From contig NZ_QKQS01000010.1 of assembly GCF_003226555.1 (NCBI RefSeq), positions 1-64,000 of the forward strand: a DNA stretch of 64,000 bases, in the 5' to 3' direction. Origin of the DNA: Rhodopseudomonas palustris (GTDB taxonomy: Bacteria; Pseudomonadota; Alphaproteobacteria; Rhizobiales; Xanthobacteraceae). Below, in pieces: positions 8,198 through 16,218 of this stretch. The notes beneath the pieces are model-generated. The model had not been told where the DNA came from. It saw nothing but the letters and a program-made list of their open reading frames with translations, and searched no databases. How positions within the stretch are numbered: position 1 is the first letter of the stretch; each line of letters begins with the position of its first letter. Position numbers and translations under genes: made by a program.

Positions 8198-9976
8198 TTA
8201 GTGCTGCGAGGTGAACGCGACGTTGTGCGAGCCGAACTGCGCCGTCACCGACGTGTTGGTCACGGTCGCGCTGTTCTGGGCGGTCACGGCGTAGTTGCCC
8301 GTGCCAACCTGGACGGTCGCCTGCGTGTTCATGCTCAGAGCGCCGATCATCGGCTGCATACCGGTGCTCTGGGCGGCGATCGCGGTATTGCTGTTGCCGA
8401 ACTGGGCGATCAGCGAACCGTTGGCACCGACGTTGAGCGGATTGGCGATCTGGTTGGTGAAGGCGCGGTTCTTCGAGCCCGCCTGGATGGTCGCCGCCGC
8501 ATTGACGGTGCCGGACAGCGGGGCGTTCTTCTGCAGGGTGACGGCGCTGTTGCGGTCACCGAGCTGAATGGTCGCCTGGCCGTTCAGGCCGTTCTGCTGG
8601 CTGACCAGCGCACCGTTCTTCTCGCCGAACTGCGCCACTAGCGAGTCGTTCGACACCGGCAGCAGGTTGACGCCGTCCTGCATGGTGATCGCGGCATTCT
8701 TCTTGCCGACCTGGATGGTCGCCGCATTGTTGTTGACGCCCTTCAGAGCGACTGCCTGGGGAAGTTCAGCGGTCCCGGTGACGGTTCCGTTGACCAGCGG
8801 CTTCGACGGATCGGGTACATAGCCCAAGAACGTGGACTTCACCGCCGCGCCGACAGGCAGCGAGAAGCTCGTCGAAAGCGTGGCACCAGTACGTGCGCCT
8901 TCCGAATTCTGGACTGTCAAGGCGGAGTTGCCCTTACCCACCTGCAGGGTGCTCGCGGCATTCACGCCACCATAAACCGCGGGAGCCGTGTACGGGAAGG
9001 CGACCGGGCCGTAGCTGGTCGCTCCTGGCTGATTGACCTGGTAATAGGGGAACGACGACTTGAGCGTCGCATACTTCTCAGTCGTCTTGATGCTACCGCT
9101 GAGCGAGCCATCGTTCGCCGCGAAGCTCGGCGAGCCCTTGGTGCTCTGCAGGGTCATCGCCTTGTTGCCGATGCCCATCTGGGTGGTGAGCGCCGAGTTG
9201 ATGCCGCCCTGCGCGTTCGCCATCTGGCCGGTCGCCGACAGGTTGCCGTAGCCGAACTGCAGCGTGCCCTGATCGTTGCCGCCGCCGGCCTGGCCGGCGA
9301 ACGACCGGTTGAAGCTGCCGAACTGCAGGGTCGACGACTCGTTGGCACGGCCGGCCGCGCCGGACTGGCTGGTGACGGCGAAGTTGCCGACTCCCACGCT
9401 CAGAGTGGTCTGGTTGTTGTTGCCGCCGGTCTGACCGACCAGCGCGCTGTTGAAGGCGCCGAGCTGGGTAGTCGAGGAGGTGTTCTTGTTGGCGCCGGCG
9501 TTATCCTGCGAGGTCGCCGCAAAGTTGCTGCCACCGATCTGCAGCGTGGTCTGCTTGTTGTTGCCGTCCTTCTGATTCACGATCGAACCGTTGAAGGCGC
9601 CGAACTGGGCGGTCGTCGAGTCGTTCGGGTTGGCTGCGCTCTGGCTGCCCTTCTGCGAAGTGACGGCGAAGTTGCGCACGCCGCCCTGCACGGTGCCCTG
9701 CTTGTTGTTGCCGCCGGTCTGCATCGCAACGGCGCCGTTCTGCACACCCATCTGCAGGACGCCGGATTCGTTGGGCTTCGACGAGGCCTGGCTCTGCACC
9801 GTCAGCGCAGAGTTGCGGCGGCCGAGCTGCACGGTGCCCTGCTTGTTGTTACCACCGGCCTGACCGGCGACCGCATGATTGTTCGACCCGGCCTGCACGA
9901 TGAAAGACTCATTGCTCGCGGCAGAGGCCAGCGACGTCGTGGCCAACATGACAGCCAACGTTGTCAGCATTCTCAT
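8198..9976 (-). CDS. Very long curlin-repeat (CsgA-like) amyloid protein
   Basis: This 592-residue secreted protein has a signal peptide (MRMLTTLAVMLATTSLASA) and 19 copies of the curlin unit Q-x-G-x2-N-x-A-x3-Q by my count. Examples are VQLGRRNSALTVQ and AQFGEKNGALVSQ. Units 1-11 follow one another at about 20-26 residues, then two non-repeat insertions (roughly 75 and 55 residues, Pro/Tyr/Thr rich) flank unit 12, and units 13-19 complete the protein. Classical CsgA has five units in about 150 residues, so this is a giant version that should form a long beta-solenoid amyloid at the cell surface. It is divergent from csgH-curlin-csgF-csgG, has two palindromic operators about 210-270 bp upstream and ends at a strong terminator. 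Confidence 0.93.
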   Translation of the reverse strand: MRMLTTLAVMLATTSLASAASNESFIVQAGSNNHAVAGQAGGNNKQGTVQLGRRNSALTVQSQASSKPNESGVLQMGVQNGAVAMQTGGNNKQGTVQGGVRNFAVTSQKGSQSAANPNDSTTAQFGAFNGSIVNQKDGNNKQTTLQIGGSNFAATSQDNAGANKNTSSTTQLGAFNSALVGQTGGNNNQTTLSVGVGNFAVTSQSGAAGRANESSTLQFGSFNRSFAGQAGGGNDQGTLQFGYGNLSATGQMANAQGGINSALTTQMGIGNKAMTLQSTKGSPSFAANDGSLSGSIKTTEKYATLKSSFPYYQVNQPGATSYGPVAFPYTAPAVYGGVNAASTLQVGKGNSALTVQNSEGARTGATLSTSFSLPVGAAVKSTFLGYVPDPSKPLVNGTVTGTAELPQAVALKGVNNNAATIQVGKKNAAITMQDGVNLLPVSNDSLVAQFGEKNGALVSQQNGLNGQATIQLGDRNSAVTLQKNAPLSGTVNAAATIQAGSKNRAFTNQIANPLNVGANGSLIAQFGNSNTAIAAQSTGMQPMIGALSMNTQATVQVGTGNYAVTAQNSATVTNTSVTAQFGSHNVAFTSQH

Positions 9977-10183
9977 GACTTATTCCCTGTTATCCGAAGC
10001 GGGGTCGACGACCATCGCCGCCCTCAAAATCGATTTAACTCCAACTTAACTATTCGGACAACCGTAAACCGATTATTTACTTTAACAATCAACTCTGCTG
10101 CGAAGCGGAGTCCCAACTAACAAGTCTCTTGCATGACGGTTTTTGAGCGATCACGACGCTAATCGTCCGCGGTGTTCTCGAGC

Positions 10184-10201
10184 GTTGACATACAAGTCAA
10201 C
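10184..10201. promoter_or_regulatory. Palindromic operator, exact copy 2
   Basis: GTTGACATACAAGTCAAC has the 12 fixed bases of the motif. It lies in the 553-bp divergent region between the large curlin gene (start 9976) and csgH (start 10530) and could serve both directions. Confidence 0.75.
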
Positions 10202-10228
10202 ACGCGACGGAACCGCGCCTCACTCAAC

Positions 10229-10246
10229 GTTGACTCATATGCCAAC
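10229..10246. promoter_or_regulatory. Palindromic operator variant, tandem with copy 2
   Basis: GTTGACTCATATGCCAAC matches 11 of 12 fixed bases. Its centre is 45 bp from the centre of the neighbouring exact copy, a spacing close to a whole number of helical turns, which would suit cooperative binding. Confidence 0.6.
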
Positions 10247-10529
10247 ACGACCGGACAACCGGCGGATTTGGTGCAAAGAACATCGAAATAGCGTGACTTT
10301 CTCGCTCTTTTGGCCGACACAGTCGGCCCAGCGATGACGAATTAATTCAACTCCACGTCGACTCTTGTGGAGCCGATTGAACCGAGCTTAACTATCCACG
10401 ATTTCTGAAATCAGCGGATTTGCACGATCGCGTTTCCGTACAGCCCGAACCGAGACGAGCTTCACATTCACCACCGCGCAGCGGCGATTAGTTTGGATCA
10501 CTTCACACGTTTCCAGAGCCGTTATTTCG

Positions 10530-10913
10530 ATGTTGGTCGCGTCACGACATTTCAAGACTTTCGCCGAACGCAGCGCGGTGCTGCTGCTGATTTTGATTTG
10601 GTCGCTTGACGCCGATGCGAGCAAGACGATGGCAATCGAATGCGAGATCCGAAATACGCCGAACGGAAACCTGCTGCGGATCGACGCAATCCTTCACGCC
10701 CAAAATGCCGCAACGGGCGAATATCAGCTGAATGTCTTCAAGGACTCGACAAGCGGCGCGAGCCATTCCGCTCAGAGCGGAATTTTCGAACTGACCGGCC
10801 CCGCGGACCGAATACTGACCAGCGTCATCATCGATCAGTCGCCCTCAGCGAAGTTTCGGGCCGAACTCGCGATAAGATCTAATCAAGGGAGCGTATCATG
10901 TGTTTCACCATGA
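10530..10913 (+). CDS. csgH: CsgH-like curli chaperone/inhibitor
   Basis: The 127-residue precursor has a signal sequence (SAVLLLILIWSLDADA) and a small mature beta-sandwich-like domain beginning MAIECEIRN and ending GSVSCVSP. Size, the Cys after the signal, the pattern of alternating hydrophobic strands and the position before curlin, csgF and csgG fit CsgH, the alphaproteobacterial counterpart of CsgC. Those periplasmic proteins stop curlin subunits from polymerising too early. Its end overlaps the start of the next gene by 16 bases. The assignment rests on context as much as on sequence. Confidence 0.8.
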   Translation: MLVASRHFKTFAERSAVLLLILIWSLDADASKTMAIECEIRNTPNGNLLRIDAILHAQNAATGEYQLNVFKDSTSGASHSAQSGIFELTGPADRILTSVIIDQSPSAKFRAELAIRSNQGSVSCVSP

Positions 10914-11431
10914 AATCGCGGTTCTCCGCGACAGCGGTCGTGCTGACCGTCGCAGCCGCGGGCCTTGGAGACGCGACGATCGCGCGCGCAGAGACAGCCT
11001 ATATTTCCCAAGCCACCGGCAACCTCGGAAGTCCGGTGATCGGCCCTGCACCCGCCTCGCTCGGCATCAACCACGCAACCGGATTCTCCGCCAACGGCAA
11101 CCGACAAACACCGTCTCTGCCGGAACTTGCTGCGCCGCGAATAACAGGCGGAAACTACGCAAGCACTCTGCAGATCGGCTCCTACAACACGGTTTTTCAG
11201 GCCCAGAGCGGCTACGGCAACGTCTCCAATGTCGGTATCATCGGCGGCAATCACAATGCGGTGGGCGTGTTGCAGGCCGGCAACAACCTTCGATCCAATC
11301 TTGTGTTACTAGGTACTTCGGGAACGTCAGTCGGCGTTCTTCAAGGAAATGGGGCTGCGCCGCTGAACGTACTCATTGGCCGATTGCCGAACGGCGCATT
11401 AGTGATCGGAGGTTTGCCGATCAGACGTTGA
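10898..11431 (+). CDS. Curlin-repeat protein, CsgB/CsgA-like
   Basis: The 177-residue protein has a signal peptide ending near ARAETAYISQ and a central curlin region with units such as LQIGSYNTVFQAQ and a looser GGNHNAVGVLQAGNN. The start at 10898 has AAGGGAG at a good distance; an in-frame ATG at 10910 is possible. The C-terminal third (NVLIGRLPNGALVIGGLPIRR) lacks repeats and is basic at its end. The few, divergent repeats and the place between csgH and csgF suggest a nucleator (CsgB role) for the large curlin made from the opposite strand; that role is inference. Confidence 0.8.
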   Translation: MCFTMKSRFSATAVVLTVAAAGLGDATIARAETAYISQATGNLGSPVIGPAPASLGINHATGFSANGNRQTPSLPELAAPRITGGNYASTLQIGSYNTVFQAQSGYGNVSNVGIIGGNHNAVGVLQAGNNLRSNLVLLGTSGTSVGVLQGNGAAPLNVLIGRLPNGALVIGGLPIRR

Positions 11432-11463
11432 GACGAATTGTTTGTAGCTTTTAGGAGGATAGG

Positions 11464-11748
11464 ATGACGTCGAAATTTCTGCTAGCCGCTGCTGCGTTGG
11501 TGATTCTCACAGCGCCCAGCCTCGCGACCGAACAGATCTATCGCCCGGTCAGCCCGACCTTCAACGGCAATCCGCTCAACGGAAACTTCCTTCTCAGCAC
11601 GGCCCAGGCCCAAGGCATGGGAACAAAGTCCGGCAGCAATAACACGCCCGACCTGTCGGGCTTGAGCTCGGCGCTCAGCAATATCGGCAGCGGTTCGTCC
11701 GTGATCGTGATCGGCGGCACGCCGACCACCGCTTCGACCAGCCCGTAA
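11464..11748 (+). CDS. csgF: Curli assembly protein CsgF
   Basis: This 94-residue precursor has a signal peptide (LLAAAALVILTAPSLA). The mature N-terminus carries the CsgF signature IYRPVSPTFNGNPLNGNFLL, followed by AQAQ. In curli systems that segment inserts into the CsgG pore and ties secretion to nucleation at the cell surface. The protein is shorter than E. coli CsgF (138), mainly at the C-terminus, which here is a low-complexity Ser/Gly/Thr tail. A strong ribosome site (TAGGAGGATAGG) precedes the ATG, and csgG follows. Confidence 0.92.
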   Translation: MTSKFLLAAAALVILTAPSLATEQIYRPVSPTFNGNPLNGNFLLSTAQAQGMGTKSGSNNTPDLSGLSSALSNIGSGSSVIVIGGTPTTASTSP

Positions 11749-11804
11749 CCGAGCAGAAACATTGCTTGGTCACTATTAAGATTGCTGAACGGGGGGCGGC
11801 TGCG

Positions 11805-12680
11805 ATGGATAGCAGAGCCGGGTCTTTGGCGTGTGTATTGCTGGCTGTGTCCTTGGGTGGATGCGCTATCACCGGAACAGATAAGGATCCGGTGACGCCG
11901 CCGGCGACTCTCGTTGCGTCGACCAAGACGGGGATCGTTCTCGAGCAGCTTCCTCCTCCGACCAAGAAGCTCGACGTCGCCGTCTACAATTTTCCGGACC
12001 TCACCGGTCAGAACAAATCGAACGACAACTTCGCGGAATTCTCGCGCGCTGTCACGCAGGGCGGCAGCTCAATTCTCACCGATGTGCTGCTGACCGCCGG
12101 CGGCGGACACTGGTTCGACGTCGCAGAACGTGCGGATCTGCAGCCGCTGCTTCAGGAACGCCAGATCATCCAGAATACGCGTTCGGCTCTGCAGGGCGAC
12201 AAGGCCCAAAGCCTGCCGCCGCTGCGATTCGCCGGCGTGTTGCTCGAGGGCGGGATTGTTGGATACGACACCAACGAAACTACGGGCGGAATCGGTGCGA
12301 ACTATCTCGGCATCGGCGGGAACGCCCAGTATCGGCAGGATATCGTCACGGTTTCCTTGCGTGCCGTAAGCGTTCAGACTGGCCGTGTCCTTGCCGCCGT
12401 GACGACGACAAAGATCATCTACTCGGTGAACATCAGCGGCACTGGCTTCAAGTATGTCGCGATCGACAGCCTGCTGCAGGCCGACGCGGGCTTCACCAAA
12501 AACTCTCCGACCACCCTCGCTGTGCGCGAAGGCATTCAGCTTGCCGTCTATTCGCTGATTTTCGAGGGTGTGAAGAAGGATCTCTGGAGCTTCAAGGACC
12601 GTCCTGCCGGCGCCGCCTTCATGCGCGAGCTCGAGCTTCAGAAGAAAGCGGCTGTTCCGGTAGCTCCAGCCGCAATGTGA
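11805..12680 (+). CDS. csgG: Curli secretion channel lipoprotein CsgG
   Basis: The start at ATG 11805 gives 291 residues with a lipoprotein signal: LLAVSLGGC is a lipobox, with Cys as residue 1 of the mature protein; an upstream TTG at 11766 would only lengthen the signal. Family features follow in order: LDVAVYNFPDLTGQ, FDVAERADLQPLLQERQI, FAGVLLEGGIVGYDTN and the transmembrane-hairpin region YRQDIVTVSLRAVSVQTG, then EGIQLAVYSLI. CsgG forms the nonameric outer-membrane pore for curlin subunits. Length is as usual for the family. Last gene of the csgH-curlin-csgF-csgG set. Confidence 0.95.
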   Translation: MDSRAGSLACVLLAVSLGGCAITGTDKDPVTPPATLVASTKTGIVLEQLPPPTKKLDVAVYNFPDLTGQNKSNDNFAEFSRAVTQGGSSILTDVLLTAGGGHWFDVAERADLQPLLQERQIIQNTRSALQGDKAQSLPPLRFAGVLLEGGIVGYDTNETTGGIGANYLGIGGNAQYRQDIVTVSLRAVSVQTGRVLAAVTTTKIIYSVNISGTGFKYVAIDSLLQADAGFTKNSPTTLAVREGIQLAVYSLIFEGVKKDLWSFKDRPAGAAFMRELELQKKAAVPVAPAAM

Positions 12681-12893
12681 TCTGCGGGACCGGCATCGCC
12701 GCGGCTCCAGCATTCTTGAATATCGGCCAAGGCCTGACGCGATGTGACCAAAGTTGCTACACATGGTGCAGTGGCGTCGATTGTCCGAACTCGACGTGGC
12801 GGCGACATCGTTCAGTCGATCTGCCTACTCTCACATTCGGCTGCAATCTTTGCAGTATGGCCTGACAGCAGCCCAGAGTTCGCCCGGACGATC
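12681..12893. other. Gap between convergent csgG and secreted-protein gene
   Basis: About 210 bases with no supported gene. I see no strong terminator hairpin with a T-run on either strand. Confidence 0.4.
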
Positions 12894-13283
12894 TCAGCGG
12901 GTGGGCGGTCTCGCTTGCTGGGTGGCGCTATAGCAGGCTTGCGACGACGCATTGCTCGGATCGCAAGACACTTGTCCGCTGCTTGCTCCGGCCGGCGCAA
13001 GCGCTCCGCCTAATTCAGGCGCCCCTTTCGGTTTCGTCGCGTCCGGCTTCTGTTCGCCCGCCGCTGATTTCGGAGCAACCAATCCGCTCTCCGGCGAGAG
13101 TTTGGGGACCTGCCCCTCCCGAGTCGCCAGCGGCGGCAGCATGCCGCGCGGCTGCTGAACATAGACTTCGCTGGCGAGCCTGAATGTCCCCGTCTGATCT
13201 GCCGAGGGCGACCTTGCGACGTCGCCAGCCGAAACGAGACCACCGACGCTCATCACCGCCAATAGCATGGCCGGATATGACAT
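12894..13283 (-). CDS. Small secreted protein of the curli locus
   Basis: This 129-residue protein has a signal peptide (MSYPAMLLAVMSVGGLVSA) and a Pro/Ala/Ser-rich, probably unstructured mature part with two Cys near the C-terminus (SCDPSNASSQACYS), which may form a disulfide. It has no curlin units. After the signal is SEVYVQQP, which closely resembles SEAYVSQP in the next upstream curlin and ETAYISQA in the csgB-like protein, so it may use the same CsgG route. A GGGAGAAG ribosome site precedes the ATG. The function is unknown. Confidence 0.7.
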   Translation of the reverse strand: MSYPAMLLAVMSVGGLVSAGDVARSPSADQTGTFRLASEVYVQQPRGMLPPLATREGQVPKLSPESGLVAPKSAAGEQKPDATKPKGAPELGGALAPAGASSGQVSCDPSNASSQACYSATQQARPPTR

Positions 13284-13426
13284 CTGCTTCTCCCTTCGCG
13301 ATGGGAGATCGTCCGCCTTCGGACGACTCTCTCGGTCATCGTCCTTAGCACCGTTGATCTCAAATGGCGAAGCCTTCGGTCGGCCAGCGCACGCTGCCCG
13401 ATCGATACCGCTTCGCCTTTTCGAAG

Positions 13427-13768
13427 CTACCGGCGCTGGCTGACGATGGCGCTGTTCTGGAATCCTTGCTGGATGATGTAGGACGAGTTCCCACCGCCAA
13501 CCTGCGCCAAGACAGCCGAGTTCAAGGTACCAGACTGAGCGACCATCGACACGTTAGCGGTACCAGGATCAGGCATCGCCGCGGCAGCCCTCATCAAGCG
13601 CGCCGCGCTTTCGATCGTCACCGGAACAGCCGTCGTTCGCGCCGACCCACTTGGCGCCTGCTGTGTCGTCCCGCTGACGGGCTGGCTGACATAGGCTTCG
13701 CTAGCCCAGGCTGTCTGATCTGCTGCAATCAGGACGGCGGCAACTGACAGTATCCGGATGATCCGCAT
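13427..13768 (-). CDS. Short curlin-repeat protein
   Basis: The 113-residue precursor has a signal peptide ending AWASEAYVSQ. Its C-terminal third holds curlin units: VAQSGTLNSAVLAQ, a partial VGGGNSSY and IIQQGFQNSAIVSQ. The middle is Thr/Ala/Pro rich. With only two to three units it cannot form a fibre core of the usual length, so it may cap or nucleate fibres; this is inference. The ribosome site GGGGGAGC is strong. It probably shares a transcript with the secreted-protein gene 143 bases downstream. Confidence 0.85.
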   Translation of the reverse strand: MRIIRILSVAAVLIAADQTAWASEAYVSQPVSGTTQQAPSGSARTTAVPVTIESAARLMRAAAAMPDPGTANVSMVAQSGTLNSAVLAQVGGGNSSYIIQQGFQNSAIVSQRR

Positions 13769-13922
13769 CGGTGCTCCCCCTCGATCCCATCAGTATCGTG
13801 CGCCGCTCCTTTCGGAATCGTAACGCGACCGACCACCCACCCCTTCAACTTTCGGAAGCTGCTCGACGTTCGAATGTTGGAGTTGATATCAGGCCACGCC
13901 CTTCACGGCTCGAGAGCGCTCT

Positions 13923-14111
13923 TCACTTGGCGAAAATCAGCCAGCCAATACCGGCCCACAGTCCAGAGCTGATGAACACCGCGCCAACCCACGGCCACGG
14001 AGATGAATACCGGAGCTCCGCCCGCGGGCCCGATGGCAGGCCGGCATCGTGTTCCGCACTTCCGTAAGCCGATTCGCGAACTTCGGAGAATGAAATTCCA
14101 GAGCTCTTCAT
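13923..14111 (-). CDS. Small single-pass membrane protein (62 aa)
   Basis: The ATG at 14111 is preceded by a strong ribosome site (GGAGGGGGC). The 62-residue product is hydrophilic for 38 residues, then has one membrane segment (WPWVGAVFISSGLWAGIGWLIF) and ends AK. A longer frame starts upstream, but its extra N-terminus is Arg/Ser-rich and lacks a ribosome site. The family is not recognised. Confidence 0.6.
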   Translation of the reverse strand: MKSSGISFSEVRESAYGSAEHDAGLPSGPRAELRYSSPWPWVGAVFISSGLWAGIGWLIFAK

Positions 14112-14305
14112 TGCCCCCTCCGCCCAATGCCGTGACAATGAGCGCCAAAGGTTAACCAAAGTTTGTGAACGTGGGACGAGCATCGACAGCATCCGAGACG
14201 GCGGCCTACGAGACAGCAGGACGATGAGAAGGGATATGCTGGGGACAGGTCCAAGCCCGCGCTCAGCATCAGCGCAGCCGTTCACCCGAACTCATCGACC
14301 TCGCT

Positions 14306-15019
14306 CTAGAACGAGCGCGTTGTGCCCGAACGCGCGCGGATGGGCCGCTCGAAACGAAACCTGCGCACGCGGGGGCGGCTCTGTAGCCCCGCGCCGGCAA
14401 CAGCGGCGGCCCTTGCATCCGAGCTCAGGTCGATCAAAGCGAGCCTAGGAGTCACAGCGCTGCGCACCGACACACTCCAACTGCCACAATCATCAAGCGG
14501 CACACGAAACAGCTTGGGATCGAGCAGAAAGCCTGTTCCGACAGCCTTCGCGACCGCCTCCTTGCGGGTCCATCCGCGAAGGAAAAGGTCATTGCGGACA
14601 GATCTTTCCAAGCGATGCAAGCAAGCGGCCTCGTGTGGCTCAAAGATGGTATCGATCATGTCGGAGTAGTCCGCTGTGTCGTCGCGGTCCTCGACATCGA
14701 CTCCCACGGCCCCGGCTCTCGAGATGGCGATCAGTCCGGTCCGCCGGCTATGTGAAAGATTGAAATCGATCTCTGCCGAGCGGTCGGCAACGAACGGCCG
14801 GCCGTGAGGGCCCACGGTGATCGGGACTGCCCCGGGAACGATATCCAGGAGCTCGGAAAGACGCAGACGCAAAGCCGTGTGAATCAAGCCATAGCGATAG
14901 CGATCGTCAGCATGGATGAACGCATCTGCTGCGGCCGTCTCGCGCCGGTCCAGGACCTGCCAATCCACCGCTGCGGCATCTTCGAAGCCGATCTCCCAGA
15001 TCTCAACTGGTTCGCTCAT
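14306..15019 (-). CDS. Sfp-type 4'-phosphopantetheinyl transferase
   Basis: This cytoplasmic enzyme moves phosphopantetheine from CoA to a Ser of carrier domains. The 237-residue protein shows the family motifs: GPHGRPFV near 70, FNLSHS near 86, VGVDVEDRDD with the Mg-binding Asp108 and Glu110, and WTRKEAVAKAVGTGF with Glu154. It is the last gene of the minus-strand NRPS/PKS operon, 15 bases after the hydrolase gene, so it very likely primes the three carrier domains encoded upstream (Ser573 of the A-PCP protein, Ser980 and Ser2616 of the large synthase). Confidence 0.93.
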   Translation of the reverse strand: MSEPVEIWEIGFEDAAAVDWQVLDRRETAAADAFIHADDRYRYGLIHTALRLRLSELLDIVPGAVPITVGPHGRPFVADRSAEIDFNLSHSRRTGLIAISRAGAVGVDVEDRDDTADYSDMIDTIFEPHEAACLHRLERSVRNDLFLRGWTRKEAVAKAVGTGFLLDPKLFRVPLDDCGSWSVSVRSAVTPRLALIDLSSDARAAAVAGAGLQSRPRVRRFRFERPIRARSGTTRSF

Positions 15020-15034
15020 TGAGTAAGACCTGGT

Positions 15035-16141
15035 CTAGTTCGCCGAACCGACGCCCAGCCGCGGACGGGTCGGACTAAGGCCCTCGATCTCCGTCACCGA
15101 TCTAACCTCGGCAAAATCAGCCCGAGGCGTACTCCCATGCTGGATCAGATGCCCGACGAGAAACCGGAGCAGAAGCGTATCGATGATCGCATGTATGCGC
15201 TCCGGCGCAAGACGCTTGGGAGCCCACGGCCGCCAATGACGCCAGCGATCCTCGGCGTAGAGCTGATCGGAGAAATCCGAATGCCTCGCACCATCGATAA
15301 TGAACACCTTCGAGCCGGACGAGCGGGCAAGCCCTAACAGGCAGCCGAAATCCTCCCATCCGATCCTGGTCTCGTAGTTCGGACGATGCGACCAGATGCT
15401 CCCGGAAGGCTGGAGAGCCGCATACACTGCCAGGAACGGCCGCTGCAGCCCGGCGGCGGCGGGAGTGTGAATCACCCAGCCATCGAGATCCACACCGGCC
15501 GCAAAACGCCCATCCACGGCAATCGCTCTCGCCGCGACGGCGCCGCCGAACGAATAACCGACGACCGCGATCCGCGAGAAATCGACGCCTTCGAGCAACT
15601 CTGACGCCTGCCCGGCGCGAAGCGCATCCAGAACCCGCTGGAGCTTGTCATATCCCAGCCGGGTTCGACGCTCACTCGTGATCGGAAAGCTCGTATAGTC
15701 CTGCGTGGTCTGCATGCTGAACGGCGCCAATCGGACCATCTCGTCCGCGGCGTTGGTTGCAGGATCTGGCCGATCATGACTGATATCGTCCATGGCGACG
15801 ACAATGAATCCCGCGCCGGCAATCGTGGAGAGCATCACATCATTCTCGGAGCGGCGGCCGCCCCAGGACGGCACGTAGATCACCAGCGGCAGTCCATGAT
15901 CAGGACCACTCCACTCGACCGCGGGATGCGGTGCTGGAGGCAGCTGGTCCGGCCTCCAAATTCGAACCGGGATTCCGGTCTCCGTTCTCGGATCGGTCAA
16001 CACTACCTCTCCGACGCGCGCCTGATCAGTCGGCTTGACGAGCTTCGAGGCCCGACGTTCGGCCCACATCGAGCCTCCTACAAGCGCAGCCGAAACAAGC
16101 CCCGCCAGAATGATGAGAAGCACGAGAACATCCCGACGCAT
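15035..16141 (-). CDS. Membrane-anchored alpha/beta hydrolase (PAF-acetylhydrolase-like)
   Basis: The 368-residue protein begins with one membrane segment (about residues 5-25), placing the hydrolase domain in the periplasm. The nucleophile elbow is GYSFGG with Ser197, a VDLDG segment gives Asp218, and GARHSDFSD provides His287. The order and the GVDLDG segment fit the PAF-acetylhydrolase/dienelactone-hydrolase branch. It lies in the operon between the C-TE gene (77 bases upstream) and the phosphopantetheinyl transferase gene (15 bases downstream), so it may trim, open or activate the product after export. The substrate is unknown. Confidence 0.8.
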   Translation of the reverse strand: MRRDVLVLLIILAGLVSAALVGGSMWAERRASKLVKPTDQARVGEVVLTDPRTETGIPVRIWRPDQLPPAPHPAVEWSGPDHGLPLVIYVPSWGGRRSENDVMLSTIAGAGFIVVAMDDISHDRPDPATNAADEMVRLAPFSMQTTQDYTSFPITSERRTRLGYDKLQRVLDALRAGQASELLEGVDFSRIAVVGYSFGGAVAARAIAVDGRFAAGVDLDGWVIHTPAAAGLQRPFLAVYAALQPSGSIWSHRPNYETRIGWEDFGCLLGLARSSGSKVFIIDGARHSDFSDQLYAEDRWRHWRPWAPKRLAPERIHAIIDTLLLRFLVGHLIQHGSTPRADFAEVRSVTEIEGLSPTRPRLGVGSAN

Positions 16142-16218
16142 CTTTCAGCCGAGCCCCTGTCGGCCACATCCGGCAGACGCGTAGAGATGGCAGCTCGCCG
16201 GCGACATCGCACCTGTCC

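Noticed and set aside
8198-9976. Repetitive DNA suggesting a CRISPR array or satellite
   Set aside because: The repeats are imperfect, of varied length and follow codon structure; they encode curlin units.
10388-10624. Minus-strand frame of 78 codons overlapping csgH
   Set aside because: It overlaps the signal-peptide part of csgH, has no ribosome site and shows no recognised pattern.
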